Notes under the pieces: generated by a model
Seen by the model: the letters and a program-made list of their open reading frames with translations, nothing else
The model's database searches: none
What the model was told of the DNA's origin: nothing
Position numbers and translations under genes: made by a program
Shown here: in pieces, positions 1-8,988 of the stretch
Numbering within the stretch: the first letter of the stretch is position 1
Layout: every line of letters begins with the position of its first letter
Origin: an uncultured Eubacterium sp.
Lineage (GTDB): Bacteria; Bacillota; Clostridia; Lachnospirales; Lachnospiraceae
Assembly (NCBI GenBank): GCA_900548465.1
Contig: URKY01000007.1
Coordinates: 1 to 64,000 of the forward strand
DNA: 64,000 nt
Reading direction: 5' to 3'

Positions 1-14
1 AGGAGATATGACTT

Positions 15-467
15 ATGATGATGCCTAGTATTTTTGGAGAAAACTTATTTGATGATTTTATGAACGATTTTTCATTCCCTGCATTTGCAGATGTTGACAA
101 GGAACTGTATGGTAAACATGCAAAGAACTTAATGAAGACAGATGTGAAGGATACCGAAGACGGATATGAAGTTGACATTGACCTTCCGGGATTTAAGAAA
201 GATGAAATTAAAGTAAAACTTGAAGACGGTGTTCTTACAATCAACGCAGCTAAGGGATTAGATAAGGACGAGAAAGATAAGAAAGGAAAATATGTAAGAC
301 GTGAGCGTTATGCAGGAAGCTTAAGCAGAAGTTTCTTCGTAGGAAAACATGTTACAGCCGAAGATGTACATCCTAAATATGAAAACGGAATCTTATCATT
401 CAAAGTACCTAAGGAAGATCAGAAACCAATTGAAGAAAAAGATAAATATATAGCTATTGAAGGATAA
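15..467 (+). CDS. Hsp20 family small heat-shock protein
   Basis: ATP-independent cytosolic holdase that binds unfolding proteins. The 150-residue product has the family layout: a Phe-rich N-terminal arm (about residues 1-38), an alpha-crystallin domain (about 40-135) with the conserved DLPGFKKDEI strand and the ENGILSFKVPK hallmark, and a short C-terminal tail. AGGAGA lies eight bases before the first of three consecutive ATG codons; any of the three could be used. A strong intrinsic terminator follows at once, so this is the last or only gene of its transcript. The promoter lies outside the window. Family assignment is secure; the client range is unknown. Confidence 0.95.
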   Translation: MMMPSIFGENLFDDFMNDFSFPAFADVDKELYGKHAKNLMKTDVKDTEDGYEVDIDLPGFKKDEIKVKLEDGVLTINAAKGLDKDEKDKKGKYVRRERYAGSLSRSFFVGKHVTAEDVHPKYENGILSFKVPKEDQKPIEEKDKYIAIEG

Positions 468-481
468 TTCAATTAGCCCGA

Positions 482-519
482 AAAAGCCATCGCTTGAGAA
501 ATCAGGCGGTGGCTTTTTT
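482..519 (+). terminator. Intrinsic terminator after the Hsp20 gene
   Basis: A 12-base arm ending GCCATCGC (482-493) pairs with GCGGTGGC (506-513), allowing one G-U pair, and is followed by six T residues. The loop is 12 bases. Confidence 0.9.
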
Positions 520-590
520 GTGTTAAGAAATTTTTCTAACAATAATATGATTTGATATTTTGTAAATGTTATAAAAACAATTAAATTTTA

Positions 591-668
591 TTGACATAAT
601 GTGGAAATGAAACTATATTTATGTTGTTAAAGTTAGTTAAAACTAATCAAAAACAGATAAAACTAACT
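591..668 (+). promoter_or_regulatory. Promoter and inverted-repeat operator of the ABC exporter pair
   Basis: TTGACA (591-596), a 17-base spacer and TATATT (614-619) make a near-consensus sigma-A promoter. Just downstream, AGTTAGTT (631-638) is mirrored by AACTAACT (661-668), and the left arm also forms a smaller palindrome, TTAGT-TAAA-ACTAA. The position over and after the start site suits a repressor such as a TetR or MarR protein. No regulator gene is next to it, so the identity of the repressor is unknown. Confidence 0.65.
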
Positions 669-691
669 AAATATAAAAAAGGAGTAACACT

Positions 692-2458
692 ATGAAGAAA
701 CAAAGTTCGTTATCTAAACTTTTTGAGTATGCAGGAAATTTCAAATACCTGACTATTATTTCCTGGATACTTTCTGTTATTAGTGCATGGATTGGCTTAG
801 TTCCATTTTATTTTATATGGAAAATAATGAAAGAAATCCTTCACGTAGCACCGAATTACAGTCAGGCGGAAAAATTAACTGAATATGGATGGCAGGCAGT
901 AGGCTTTGCAATATTATCCATGGCAATTTACATTGGATCACTAATGTGTTCCCATATAGCAGCCTTTAGGGTTCAGGCAGGCATACGTTCTAAACTTATG
1001 AGATATATAGTTACACTTCCGTTGGGATTTATGGATAAAGAAGGAACAGGAAAAATTAGAAAAATTGTAAACGAATCCAGTGCAGCTACGGAAACATATC
1101 TGGCACATCAGTTGCCGGACAGGGCAGGAGCAATAGCAACACCTATAGGCTTATTGGTACTTTTAGTGGCATTTGACTGGCGACTTGGATTGTTAAGTTT
1201 AGTTCCCGTTGTAATTGCCTTTGCAATTATGGGAGCTATGACAGGAAACAGAATGAAAGAAAAAATGACGGAGTACCAGAATGCATTGGAAGAAATGTCC
1301 AGTGAAGCTGTGGAATATGTTAGGGGAATCCCCGTAGTTAAAACATTTGGACAGTCAGTATTTTCTTTTAAGAAATTCAGAGAGTCTATTAAAAAATATG
1401 AAAAATGGGTAATAGCATATACAAAAGATTTGCGTATGCCTATGGTCTTTTATACAACAATTATTAATGGAGTTTTTGCAGTATTAATTGCGGCAACATT
1501 TTTGTTTACAAATGGGGGAGGAGATAAAGAATTTTTGTTAAATCTGCTATTTTATATAATTATTACCCCGATTATTACCGTAACATTAAATAAAATTATG
1601 TTTTCCAGTGAAAACCAGATGATTGTCGAGGATGCAATATCAAGAATAGATGGCATATTGGAAAAGAAACAGTTATCGGAAGGAAAAAGTAAGGTTGATG
1701 AAGGAAATACATCAATTGTATTTGATAATGTTTCTTTCAGATACGATGGAGCAGAAAAAGACGCACTGTCTAATATAAATCTGGAAATTAAAGCAGGAGA
1801 GCATGTGGCGTTTGTAGGCCCTTCAGGGGGAGGCAAAACAACCCTTGCAAGTTTAATCGCCAGATTTTTTGACACAACTAAAGGAAGGATTCTTATTGGA
1901 AATAAAGATGTAAAAGATATTCAGACAAAACAGCTTATGGAGATGGTTTCGTTTGTATTTCAGGACAGTAAACTACTGAAAATGTCTATTTTGGATAATG
2001 TCCGTATGGGAAAGAAAGATGCCACAAGGGAAGAAGTAATGGAGGCACTGAAAAATGCACAGTGTGAGGATATTATTGAAAAACTTCCGAATGGAATTGA
2101 CACTGTTATCGGAACAAAAGGAACTTATGTGTCAGGTGGAGAAGCCCAGAGACTTTCAATTGCAAGGGCAATGTTAAAAAATGCACCAATACTTATTCTG
2201 GATGAGGCTACAGCTTTTGCTGATCCTGACAATGAAACAAAAGTTCAGCAAGCATTTTCGGAGTTATCAAAGGGAAAGACCGTTATTATGATTGCACATC
2301 GTCTGTCATCAGTTGTGGATGCAGATAAAAGCTATGTTTTAAAGGACGGAAAAATTGTAGAATCCGGTACCCATGAAGAAATGCTAAAAGAAAACGGATT
2401 GTATGCTCACATGTGGGAAGAATATAACAAATCTGTAAAATGGAAGGTGGGTGCTTAA
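692..2458 (+). CDS. ABC exporter half-transporter (permease plus ATPase), subunit 1
   Basis: Type IV (exporter-fold) ABC half-transporter of 588 residues in the cytoplasmic membrane. About residues 1-320 form six membrane helices, followed by an ATPase domain with Walker A GPSGGGKTT (about 377-385), the signature VSGGEAQ, Walker B ILDEATAFADP and the H-loop IAHRLSS. The next gene encodes a second half, so the pair should work as a heterodimer. The ATAFADPDNE wording recalls the YbtP/YbtQ and IrtAB branch linked with metal-chelate transport, but substrate and direction are not shown by the sequence. Start has AAGGAG upstream. The operator before it suggests induced expression. Confidence 0.88.
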   Translation: MKKQSSLSKLFEYAGNFKYLTIISWILSVISAWIGLVPFYFIWKIMKEILHVAPNYSQAEKLTEYGWQAVGFAILSMAIYIGSLMCSHIAAFRVQAGIRSKLMRYIVTLPLGFMDKEGTGKIRKIVNESSAATETYLAHQLPDRAGAIATPIGLLVLLVAFDWRLGLLSLVPVVIAFAIMGAMTGNRMKEKMTEYQNALEEMSSEAVEYVRGIPVVKTFGQSVFSFKKFRESIKKYEKWVIAYTKDLRMPMVFYTTIINGVFAVLIAATFLFTNGGGDKEFLLNLLFYIIITPIITVTLNKIMFSSENQMIVEDAISRIDGILEKKQLSEGKSKVDEGNTSIVFDNVSFRYDGAEKDALSNINLEIKAGEHVAFVGPSGGGKTTLASLIARFFDTTKGRILIGNKDVKDIQTKQLMEMVSFVFQDSKLLKMSILDNVRMGKKDATREEVMEALKNAQCEDIIEKLPNGIDTVIGTKGTYVSGGEAQRLSIARAMLKNAPILILDEATAFADPDNETKVQQAFSELSKGKTVIMIAHRLSSVVDADKSYVLKDGKIVESGTHEEMLKENGLYAHMWEEYNKSVKWKVGA

Positions 2459-2459
2459 A

Positions 2460-4193
2460 ATGAATTTAAAAGAAAAATTAAAACATAAATATGCCCTTTC
2501 AGAACAGGGTGCAAAGGATATGATAAAGGCATTTATCTCTGTTACGATTTCAAATATTGTATTAATGTTTCCGGTGGGAATGTTGTATTTTCTTGTTAAA
2601 GATTATATGGAAGGTGGAATTTCAGGCAGAGGAAGCTTTTATATTATAGGATGCATAATATGCCTCTTACTTATTGGTATTACAACTTATATTCAATACA
2701 ATGCCACATTTTTGTCTACATATGTTGAAAGCGGAGTAAGAAGAATTACTTTAGCTGAACAGTTAAGAAAAATTCCATTATCATTCTTTGGAAAAAAAGA
2801 TTTGTCAGATTTAACCACAAGCATAATGTCTGACTGTGCAACTATGGAAACTGCTTCCTCTCATTGGATTCCTGAATTAATTGGAGCATGCATTTCTACA
2901 GGCTTAGTAGCAATTAGTTTATTTTTCTTTGACTGGAGAATGGCAATTGCAGCGCTGTGGGTTTTACCAATATCCTTTATTATTGTAATATTTTCAGGAA
3001 ACATACAGCGTGGCTTAGGCAAAAAGCAGATGGCTCTGAAAATGGCCTGTGCAGACGGTATTCAGGAATGTCTGGAAACGGTAAGGGATCTTCGTGCCAA
3101 CAATGATGAAGAAGAGTATCTGGCGGGGCTGGATGAAAAAATCAAAGCAGTTGAAAAACACGCAGTAGTAACAGAACTTGGAACGGCTGTTTTCGTGTCG
3201 AGTGCCCAGATGATTTTGAAACTAGGTATTGCTACAGTGGCACTTACAGGAAGTGTTCTTTTAGCAAAAGGAAGTATAGACGTATTAACATTCTTTATGT
3301 TTTTACTTTTAGTATCAAGACTTTATGACCCAATGCAGATGTCATTACAAAATCTGGCTGCCATTATCAGCACAGATGTTCAATGTGAGCGAATGGATGA
3401 AATTCTGTCTCATGAGGTCCAGGGTGGAACTACGGAAATGGACTATCAGGGATACGATATTGAATTTTCTCATGTTGGCTTTTCATATGACACACAGGAT
3501 GTGGTGCTTAAGGATGTAAGTTTTACGGCAAAACAGGGAGAAGTAACAGCACTTATCGGACCATCAGGTGGAGGAAAAACTACAGTTTCCAGACTGGCAT
3601 CAAGATTCTGGGATATTAATAAGGGAATAATAACTGTTGGCGGAATGGATATATCAAAGGTTGATCCTGAAACTTTAATGTCTCTTTATTCCATTGTATT
3701 TCAGGATGTTACATTATTTAATAACACAATTATGGAAAATATCAGGATTGGAAAAAAGGATGCCACTGATGAAGAAGTTGTTGAAGCAGCTAAACTGGCA
3801 AATTGTGAGGGATTTGTAGAGAAACTTCCTAATGGATGGCAGACTGTGATAGGAGAAAACGGATCAGAACTTTCAGGTGGAGAAAGACAGAGAATTTCCA
3901 TTGCCAGAGCGTTCCTAAAGGATGCCCCTATTATTTTATTAGATGAGGCAACGGCTTCATTGGATGTAGATAATGAAACTTTAATTCAGGAAGCATTGTC
4001 TAAATTAATAAAGGATAAAACAGTTATGATTATCGCCCACAGAATGAGAACAGTGGCAGAATCAGACAAGATAGTTGTATTAAAAGACGGAGTTGTGGCA
4101 GAATCCGGTACACCAAAAGAGTTGGATGAAAAAGGTGGAATTTACCACAATATGATAAAAGCACAGATGGAAAGTGCATCATGGAAATTATAA
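2460..4193 (+). CDS. ABC exporter half-transporter, subunit 2
   Basis: Second half of the heterodimeric exporter, 577 residues from ATG 2460, one base after the stop of subunit 1. GTG 2451 is an alternative but sits too close to the GGAAGGTGGG ribosome site. Six membrane helices (about 20-310) precede an ATPase with GPSGGGKTT, a canonical LSGGERQ signature, LLDEATASLD and IAHRM. Both partners keep the catalytic Glu of Walker B, so two active ATP sites are possible. Tight linkage means translational coupling. A terminator follows. Annotation as a multidrug exporter would also be reasonable. Confidence 0.88.
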   Translation: MNLKEKLKHKYALSEQGAKDMIKAFISVTISNIVLMFPVGMLYFLVKDYMEGGISGRGSFYIIGCIICLLLIGITTYIQYNATFLSTYVESGVRRITLAEQLRKIPLSFFGKKDLSDLTTSIMSDCATMETASSHWIPELIGACISTGLVAISLFFFDWRMAIAALWVLPISFIIVIFSGNIQRGLGKKQMALKMACADGIQECLETVRDLRANNDEEEYLAGLDEKIKAVEKHAVVTELGTAVFVSSAQMILKLGIATVALTGSVLLAKGSIDVLTFFMFLLLVSRLYDPMQMSLQNLAAIISTDVQCERMDEILSHEVQGGTTEMDYQGYDIEFSHVGFSYDTQDVVLKDVSFTAKQGEVTALIGPSGGGKTTVSRLASRFWDINKGIITVGGMDISKVDPETLMSLYSIVFQDVTLFNNTIMENIRIGKKDATDEEVVEAAKLANCEGFVEKLPNGWQTVIGENGSELSGGERQRISIARAFLKDAPIILLDEATASLDVDNETLIQEALSKLIKDKTVMIIAHRMRTVAESDKIVVLKDGVVAESGTPKELDEKGGIYHNMIKAQMESASWKL

Positions 4194-4219
4194 AATAATT
4201 AATATAATTTAAGTGAAAA

Positions 4220-4270
4220 ATAGGCTTGTAATTCATATTTAGGTATGCTTTACAAGTCTATATTTTTATT
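4220..4270 (+). terminator. Intrinsic terminator of the ABC exporter operon
   Basis: ATAGGCTTGTAA (4220-4231) pairs with TTACAAGTCTAT (4250-4261), with one G-U pair, and a T-rich run follows. Confidence 0.8.
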
Positions 4271-4314
4271 CTAAAATGAGAATAAATGACGGATTGGACA
4301 GAAAGGAGAGACTT

Positions 4315-4692
4315 ATGGAATATACAAAATTAGGTAATACAGATATTGAAGTTTCAAAGCTGTGTGTAGGATGTATGAGCTTTGGACAGGCAGGTTTAAT
4401 GCATGATTGGACACTGGACAAAAATCAGACAGAGGAAATGATAAAACATGCATTGGATTTAGGCATTAACTTTTTTGATACAGCGAACTGTTATTCTGCA
4501 GGAACCAGTGAAGAGTATGTGGGAACAGCGCTGAAAAATAATGTAGCCAGAGATAAGGTGGTAATTGCATCAAAAGTATATTTTAATGACGGAAGGTTAT
4601 CAAAAGAGGCGATAAACAGGGAAATAGACGGAACACTCAAGCGTCTGGGAACAGATTATCTTGATTTATACATAATTCACAGATTTGATTAA
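4315..4692 (+). pseudogene. Aldo/keto reductase, truncated after its N-terminal third
   Basis: The 125 codons from ATG 4315 (AAAGGAGAG just upstream) match the N-terminus of NADPH-dependent aldo/keto reductases: the TKLGNTDIEVSKLCVG start, the catalytic-Asp region FFDTANCYS, and the LGTDYLDLYIIHR strand. A TAA comes right after HRFD, where intact family members continue for about 190 more residues. The missing part includes most of the barrel and cofactor site. The next gene begins 23 bases later in another sequence context, so the 3' part has been deleted. Expression may persist but activity is not expected. Confidence 0.8.
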
Positions 4693-4714
4693 ATATTATC
4701 AAGGAGGATTATTA

Positions 4715-5386
4715 GTGGACATACTAACAAAAAATAATTCCTCATTGCAGTTATATGTTAATAATGGAAAAGGGGAAAGTGTTTTATATCAGAATAATAG
4801 TATAGATGTTAACGAAGGAGATTTGATTTCAATATATGCAGGGGAAACATCTGAAAAAGAGGTGAGAAAAGATTTTTTAAAATTTCCATTACATTTATTT
4901 TCATTAATTGCGAGAGGGCTTTTTGCAGGTCAGGAGAAATATATAGAGGAAAGGGTTGAACCATTTGCATTTAAATGTCATTATAGAATTTCCGGCAAGG
5001 ATATAAAAAATGGAATTGTAATCGAAACATTTCCATCAGAATACAGCGATGAGAGTATGACTATAAAAAATGCCAAAGTAAAAATAAATGATAAAGAAGT
5101 AGATGTGGAACAGATTCCAAACCCACTCCATGGAAAGATAATTTTAAATTCACTTCTTATGGATTTGAGCTGGTCGGTAATATTGATTTATGTATTGTCT
5201 TATTTTTTTATTGCATTTGGGATAAATCATATTAAAACCGAAAGAGGAATCGGTTGTTTGGTGTTAGGAGTACTCTTAATTATTGGCATTTCAATTATGT
5301 ACATTATGAGAGCTATAAAGGAAAAAAGAAAGATAAATAGAATGATATCACTAATAAAGGAGAAGAAAGATGAGAAGAAAAGATAG
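4715..5386 (+). CDS. Hypothetical membrane protein with two C-terminal helices
   Basis: Not recognised. GTG 4715 is chosen because AAGGAGG lies eight bases before it; a longer reading from 4685 has no ribosome site. The 223-residue protein has a soluble N-terminal part of about 150 residues that looks beta-rich and two hydrophobic segments near the end (about 157-177 and 187-206), then a basic tail. Its end overlaps the next gene by 17 bases, implying translational coupling. The layout suggests a sensor or scaffold on the membrane, but no function can be assigned. Confidence 0.6.
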   Translation: MDILTKNNSSLQLYVNNGKGESVLYQNNSIDVNEGDLISIYAGETSEKEVRKDFLKFPLHLFSLIARGLFAGQEKYIEERVEPFAFKCHYRISGKDIKNGIVIETFPSEYSDESMTIKNAKVKINDKEVDVEQIPNPLHGKIILNSLLMDLSWSVILIYVLSYFFIAFGINHIKTERGIGCLVLGVLLIIGISIMYIMRAIKEKRKINRMISLIKEKKDEKKR

Positions 5387-5843
5387 AGAGATAACGGATT
5401 TTGATGAAATGATTAAAATTATTGAAAAGTGTGATACATGCAGACTGGCATTAAATGATGAGGAATATCCGTACATTGTGCCACTTAACTTTGGACATAA
5501 AGTAAAGGACGGAAAACTGACTTTTTATTTCCATTGTGCTAATGAAGGAAAAAAACTTGACTTAATAAGAAAAAATAATAAGGCTACATTTGAGATGGAC
5601 TGCGAACATAATTTTATACTTTATGAAGAGAGAATGAGTTGTACTATGGGGTATGAAAGCGTGATGGGACATGGCACAATAGAGTTTGTGGAGGAAGAAG
5701 ATAAGTTAGAAGCGTTGAAGATTCTTATGAGACATTATCATGCGGAAGACTTTGAATTTAACACAAAACCTATACCTGTAACTACAGTTTTTAAGTTGGT
5801 AGTTGAGGATATGACAGGTAAGAGAAGAAACAACATTCATTAA
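5370..5843 (+). CDS. Pyridoxamine-phosphate-oxidase-fold flavoprotein (NimA-like)
   Basis: A 157-residue split-barrel FMN-binding protein of the pyridoxamine 5'-phosphate oxidase-like superfamily, closest in pattern to the NimA/YbaK-adjacent group: RRKDREITDFDEM at the N-terminus, then CRLALNDEEYPYIVPLNFG and FHCANEGKKLDL. Such proteins bind FMN in the cytosol and reduce small molecules; some confer nitroimidazole resistance, but most are uncharacterised. Its start overlaps the upstream membrane gene, with AAAGGAGAAGAAAG giving a ribosome site. Substrate unknown; the fold assignment is solid. Confidence 0.82.
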   Translation: MRRKDREITDFDEMIKIIEKCDTCRLALNDEEYPYIVPLNFGHKVKDGKLTFYFHCANEGKKLDLIRKNNKATFEMDCEHNFILYEERMSCTMGYESVMGHGTIEFVEEEDKLEALKILMRHYHAEDFEFNTKPIPVTTVFKLVVEDMTGKRRNNIH

Positions 5844-5857
5844 AGGAATACAAAATA

Positions 5858-6097
5858 ATGGATATATTGATTGATTTTCTGGTGGAATTTATTATGGAAA
5901 TTCTACCGGAATGGATTGCTGCTGTAATAGGTGTTAATCCTATAAAGTTAATAGAAAAAAGAGTGCATAACAGGATAGTACGAAATGTACTAATGGTAGT
6001 TGTGGCAGTTTTATGTTTGATATTAGGTGTGTTAATTACAGTGGGGATAGTTCTTGGTACAGGATACTTAGTTGCAAAGTTTATGGGATTGATTTAA
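5858..6097 (+). CDS. Small hypothetical membrane protein
   Basis: A 79-residue protein with an amphipathic, acidic N-terminal stretch and one clear membrane helix (about residues 47-75, rich in Val, Leu and Gly). AAAGGA lies ten bases before ATG. It sits 14 bases after the flavoprotein gene and 16 before the ABC-F gene, so it is probably part of one operon. No family was recognised. The size and strong start make it a likely real gene and not a chance reading frame. Confidence 0.55.
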   Translation: MDILIDFLVEFIMEILPEWIAAVIGVNPIKLIEKRVHNRIVRNVLMVVVAVLCLILGVLITVGIVLGTGYLVAKFMGLI

Positions 6098-6113
6098 GGA
6101 AAGAGGCATTAAA

Positions 6114-7949
6114 GTGAATATTTTATCACTGGAAAATATAACACATTCATATACTGAAAGAAAATTGTTTGACGAAACGAGTTTTTACCTGCATGAAGGT
6201 GAAAAGGTGGGAGTTATTGGCATAAATGGAACAGGGAAGTCTACATTGTTAAAAATTATGGCAGGATTGGAAGTGCCTGATGAAGGAGAAGTGATTAAGG
6301 CTTCTAATCTGATGATTCATTATTTACCGCAAAATCCTCAGTTTAATGAAGATGATACAGTTCTTGAAAGTGTACAGAATATGGTACATCATCATGCTAA
6401 CGAAGATGAACTGATTAAGGCAAAGGCTATGATGACAAGGCTTGGAATTACGGATTTTGAACAGAAAACGGCGGAACTTTCAGGAGGACAGAGAAAGAGA
6501 CTTGCATTGGTTTCAGTACTTATTACTCCATGCGATATTTTAATTATGGACGAACCAACAAACCATTTAGACAGCGATATGGCAGAGTGGTTGGAAAATC
6601 AGCTTAAGGCTTTTAAGGGAGCCTTGGTTATGGTTACTCATGACAGGTATTTTCTGGACAGTGTAACTAATAGAATTATTGAACTGGATAAGGGAAAAAT
6701 TTATAGTTACAACGAAAAATACTCGGGATTTTTGCAGAGAAAGGCTGAAAGAGAGGCCAGTGCAAAAGCAAGCGAAAGAAAGAGACAGAGTATCCTCAGA
6801 AAAGAGATTGAATGGATGCAGCGTGGAGCAAGAGCGAGATCGACAAAGCAAAAGGCACATATTCAGCGATATGAAAATCTCAAAAATCAAAGTGGCATTG
6901 TGCAGGATGAAAAAATAGAATTAAGCAGTATCAAGTCGAGAATGGGAAAAACCACAATCGAACTGGAAAATATATCTAAGGCTTATGGTAATAATATATT
7001 AATAAAAGATTTTTCTTATAATTTTCTAAAAGGTGACAGAGTTGGTTTTGTCGGAAAAAACGGTTGTGGAAAAACGACACTAATGAAAATTATAGATGGA
7101 CGACTTCAACCGGACAGCGGAACGGTTAACATTGGTCAGACAATTAAGATAGGTTATTATACACAGGAGATTGAAAGTAATGAGAGTGCGGGAATAGCCT
7201 ATATGAATCCGGAAGACAAGGTTATAGATTACATTAAAAATACGGCGGAATTCGTAAGAACAGAGGATGGGCTTGTATCAGCATCGGTAATGCTTGAGAG
7301 ATTTCTTTTTGAACCGTCCCAGCAGTACAGCAAAATAGAAAAACTGTCGGGAGGAGAAAGGCGGCGTCTTAACCTATTGCGTGTTCTTATGGAGGCACCT
7401 AATGTTTTAATACTGGATGAACCAACTAATGATTTGGATATTGAAACAATGACTATTCTGGAAGACTATCTAGACAGTTTTGACGGAATTGTCATTACGG
7501 TTTCCCATGACAGATATTTTCTTGACAGAGTTGTAAGAAGGATATTCTCTTTTGAGGGTAATGGACTGATTGAGCAGTATGAAGGTGGATACACGGATTA
7601 CATTAACAAGAAAAAAGACAAGGAGCAGTTAACTCCAAAAAATGCTGACAAGGTTAAAAGTAAGTCAGAAAATAAGGCAGAAAAAGAATCTTATAAGACC
7701 AGAAATAAAAAACTAAAATTTTCTTATAATGAGCAGCGGGAATATGAAACTATTGAGGATGACATTGCACAGTTAGAGGAAAAGTTAAGTAGATTAGAAG
7801 ATGAAATGAACAAAAACGCCACAAATTCCGTAAAGCTTAAAGAGATTATGGAAGAGAAGGAAGAAACGGAAAATCTTTTAATGGAAAAAATGGACCGTTG
7901 GGAATATCTTGAGGAGTTGGCAAAGAAAATTCAACAGGGAATAAAATAA
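6114..7949 (+). CDS. ABC-F family ATPase (Uup/YfmR-like)
   Basis: Soluble twin-ATPase protein of 611 residues that acts on the ribosome; it has no membrane helices. Domain 1 has Walker A GINGTGKST, signature LSGGQRKR and Walker B ILIMDEPTNHLD; domain 2 has GKNGCGKTT, LSGGERRR and VLILDEPTNDLD. Between them is the Arg/Lys-rich linker (about 225-290), which enters the ribosomal E site in this family. The last 75 residues form a coiled coil typical of Uup-like proteins, so a role in translation quality control is likelier than antibiotic resistance. Start GTG 6114 follows AAGGAAAGAGG. Confidence 0.9.
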   Translation: MNILSLENITHSYTERKLFDETSFYLHEGEKVGVIGINGTGKSTLLKIMAGLEVPDEGEVIKASNLMIHYLPQNPQFNEDDTVLESVQNMVHHHANEDELIKAKAMMTRLGITDFEQKTAELSGGQRKRLALVSVLITPCDILIMDEPTNHLDSDMAEWLENQLKAFKGALVMVTHDRYFLDSVTNRIIELDKGKIYSYNEKYSGFLQRKAEREASAKASERKRQSILRKEIEWMQRGARARSTKQKAHIQRYENLKNQSGIVQDEKIELSSIKSRMGKTTIELENISKAYGNNILIKDFSYNFLKGDRVGFVGKNGCGKTTLMKIIDGRLQPDSGTVNIGQTIKIGYYTQEIESNESAGIAYMNPEDKVIDYIKNTAEFVRTEDGLVSASVMLERFLFEPSQQYSKIEKLSGGERRRLNLLRVLMEAPNVLILDEPTNDLDIETMTILEDYLDSFDGIVITVSHDRYFLDRVVRRIFSFEGNGLIEQYEGGYTDYINKKKDKEQLTPKNADKVKSKSENKAEKESYKTRNKKLKFSYNEQREYETIEDDIAQLEEKLSRLEDEMNKNATNSVKLKEIMEEKEETENLLMEKMDRWEYLEELAKKIQQGIK

Positions 7950-7954
7950 ATCAG

Positions 7955-7983
7955 TTGAATTATGTTCTAAATAGATATACAAT
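7955..7983 (+). promoter_or_regulatory. Promoter of the thiamine salvage operon
   Basis: TTGAAT (7955-7960), a 17-base spacer and TACAAT (7978-7983) lie just ahead of the TPP aptamer. Confidence 0.55.
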
Positions 7984-7997
7984 ATTAGCGGACAAAT

Positions 7998-8095
7998 TTA
8001 ATACTAGGGGAGCTTGTAGGCAGGCTGAGAGGAAGTAATTAACTTCGACCCTTTAACCTGATTTGGATAATGCCAACGTAGGGACTGATAGGAAT
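7998..8095 (+). promoter_or_regulatory. TPP riboswitch (THI element)
   Basis: The conserved aptamer segments appear in order: ACTAGGGGAGC, the GGCTGAGAGG pyrimidine-sensor motif, a variable P3 hairpin (GGAAGT...ACTTC), GACCCTTTAACCTGAT, GGATAATGCCAACGTAGGGA. A terminator follows at 8101-8138, so control is probably transcriptional: bound TPP should stop transcription before thiM. This is a standard arrangement for thiamine genes. Confidence 0.95.
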
Positions 8096-8100
8096 TCATT

Positions 8101-8138
8101 ACGGACAGACCAGATTAGGCTTGTCCGTTTTCTATATT
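8101..8138 (+). terminator. Riboswitch expression-platform terminator
   Basis: ACGGACAGACC (8101-8111) pairs imperfectly with GGCTTGTCCGT (8118-8128), followed by a T-rich run. It lies between the TPP aptamer and thiM and is expected to form when TPP is bound. Confidence 0.8.
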
Positions 8139-8166
8139 TAGGAACTAATACTTAGGAGGAAAAGAA

Positions 8167-8988
8167 ATGTTTGAGGAATGTATCGAAAATGTAAGAAAAA
8201 ATGTGCCTTTGGTACACAACATTACAAATTACGTAACTGTAAATGATGTAGCTAATGTTTTGTTAGCCTGTGGCGGAAGCCCTATTATGTCTGATGACAT
8301 AGATGACGTGGAGGATATTACATCCATATGTGGAGGACTTAATATTAATATTGGAACATTGAACAAAAACACTATACCTTCAATGTTTGCAGCAGGAAAA
8401 AAGGCTAATGAATTAGGTCATGTTACTTTATTAGACCCTGTTGGAGCAGGGGCAAGCAAGCTTAGAACAGACACTGCGAATGAACTTATGGAAAAAGTGA
8501 AGTTTGATGTTGTAAGAGGAAATATTTCTGAAGTAAAGACATTAATGATTGGAAGCGGTAGCACAAAGGGTGTTGATGCTGACGTGGCAGATAAAGTTAC
8601 AGAAGACAACATTGATGAAACAATTGTAAAATTAAAGGCTTTTTCAGCAAAAACCGGCAGCATTATTGCTGTAACAGGAGCAATTGATTTAGTATGTGAC
8701 AGTGAAAAATGTTATGTTATCAGAAATGGAAGACCGGAGATGAGTTCTATTACAGGAACAGGATGTCAGTTGTCAGGACTTATGACAGCATTTTTGGTTG
8801 CCAACAAAGACAATAAATTAGAAGCAGCTGCAGCTGCAGTATGTACAATGGGACTTGCCGGAGAAATAGGCTGGAGCAGAATGCAGGATGGCGATGGAAA
8901 CTCTACATATAGAAATAGAATAATTGATGCTATTTACAATATGGATGGAGAAACATTGGAAAAAGGAGCAAAATATGAAATCAGGTAA
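8167..8988 (+). CDS. thiM: Hydroxyethylthiazole kinase ThiM
   Basis: Phosphorylates 4-methyl-5-(2-hydroxyethyl)thiazole with ATP, feeding salvaged thiazole into thiamine phosphate synthesis in the cytosol. The 273-residue length is typical. Visible family motifs are VPLVHNITNYVTVNDVAN at the N-terminus, the LDPVGAGAS nucleotide-site segment and the SSITGTGCQLSG anion hole with its catalytic Cys. Start ATG follows AGGAGG. It is the first gene behind the TPP riboswitch and overlaps thiE by 14 bases. Confidence 0.96.
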   Translation: MFEECIENVRKNVPLVHNITNYVTVNDVANVLLACGGSPIMSDDIDDVEDITSICGGLNINIGTLNKNTIPSMFAAGKKANELGHVTLLDPVGAGASKLRTDTANELMEKVKFDVVRGNISEVKTLMIGSGSTKGVDADVADKVTEDNIDETIVKLKAFSAKTGSIIAVTGAIDLVCDSEKCYVIRNGRPEMSSITGTGCQLSGLMTAFLVANKDNKLEAAAAAVCTMGLAGEIGWSRMQDGDGNSTYRNRIIDAIYNMDGETLEKGAKYEIR

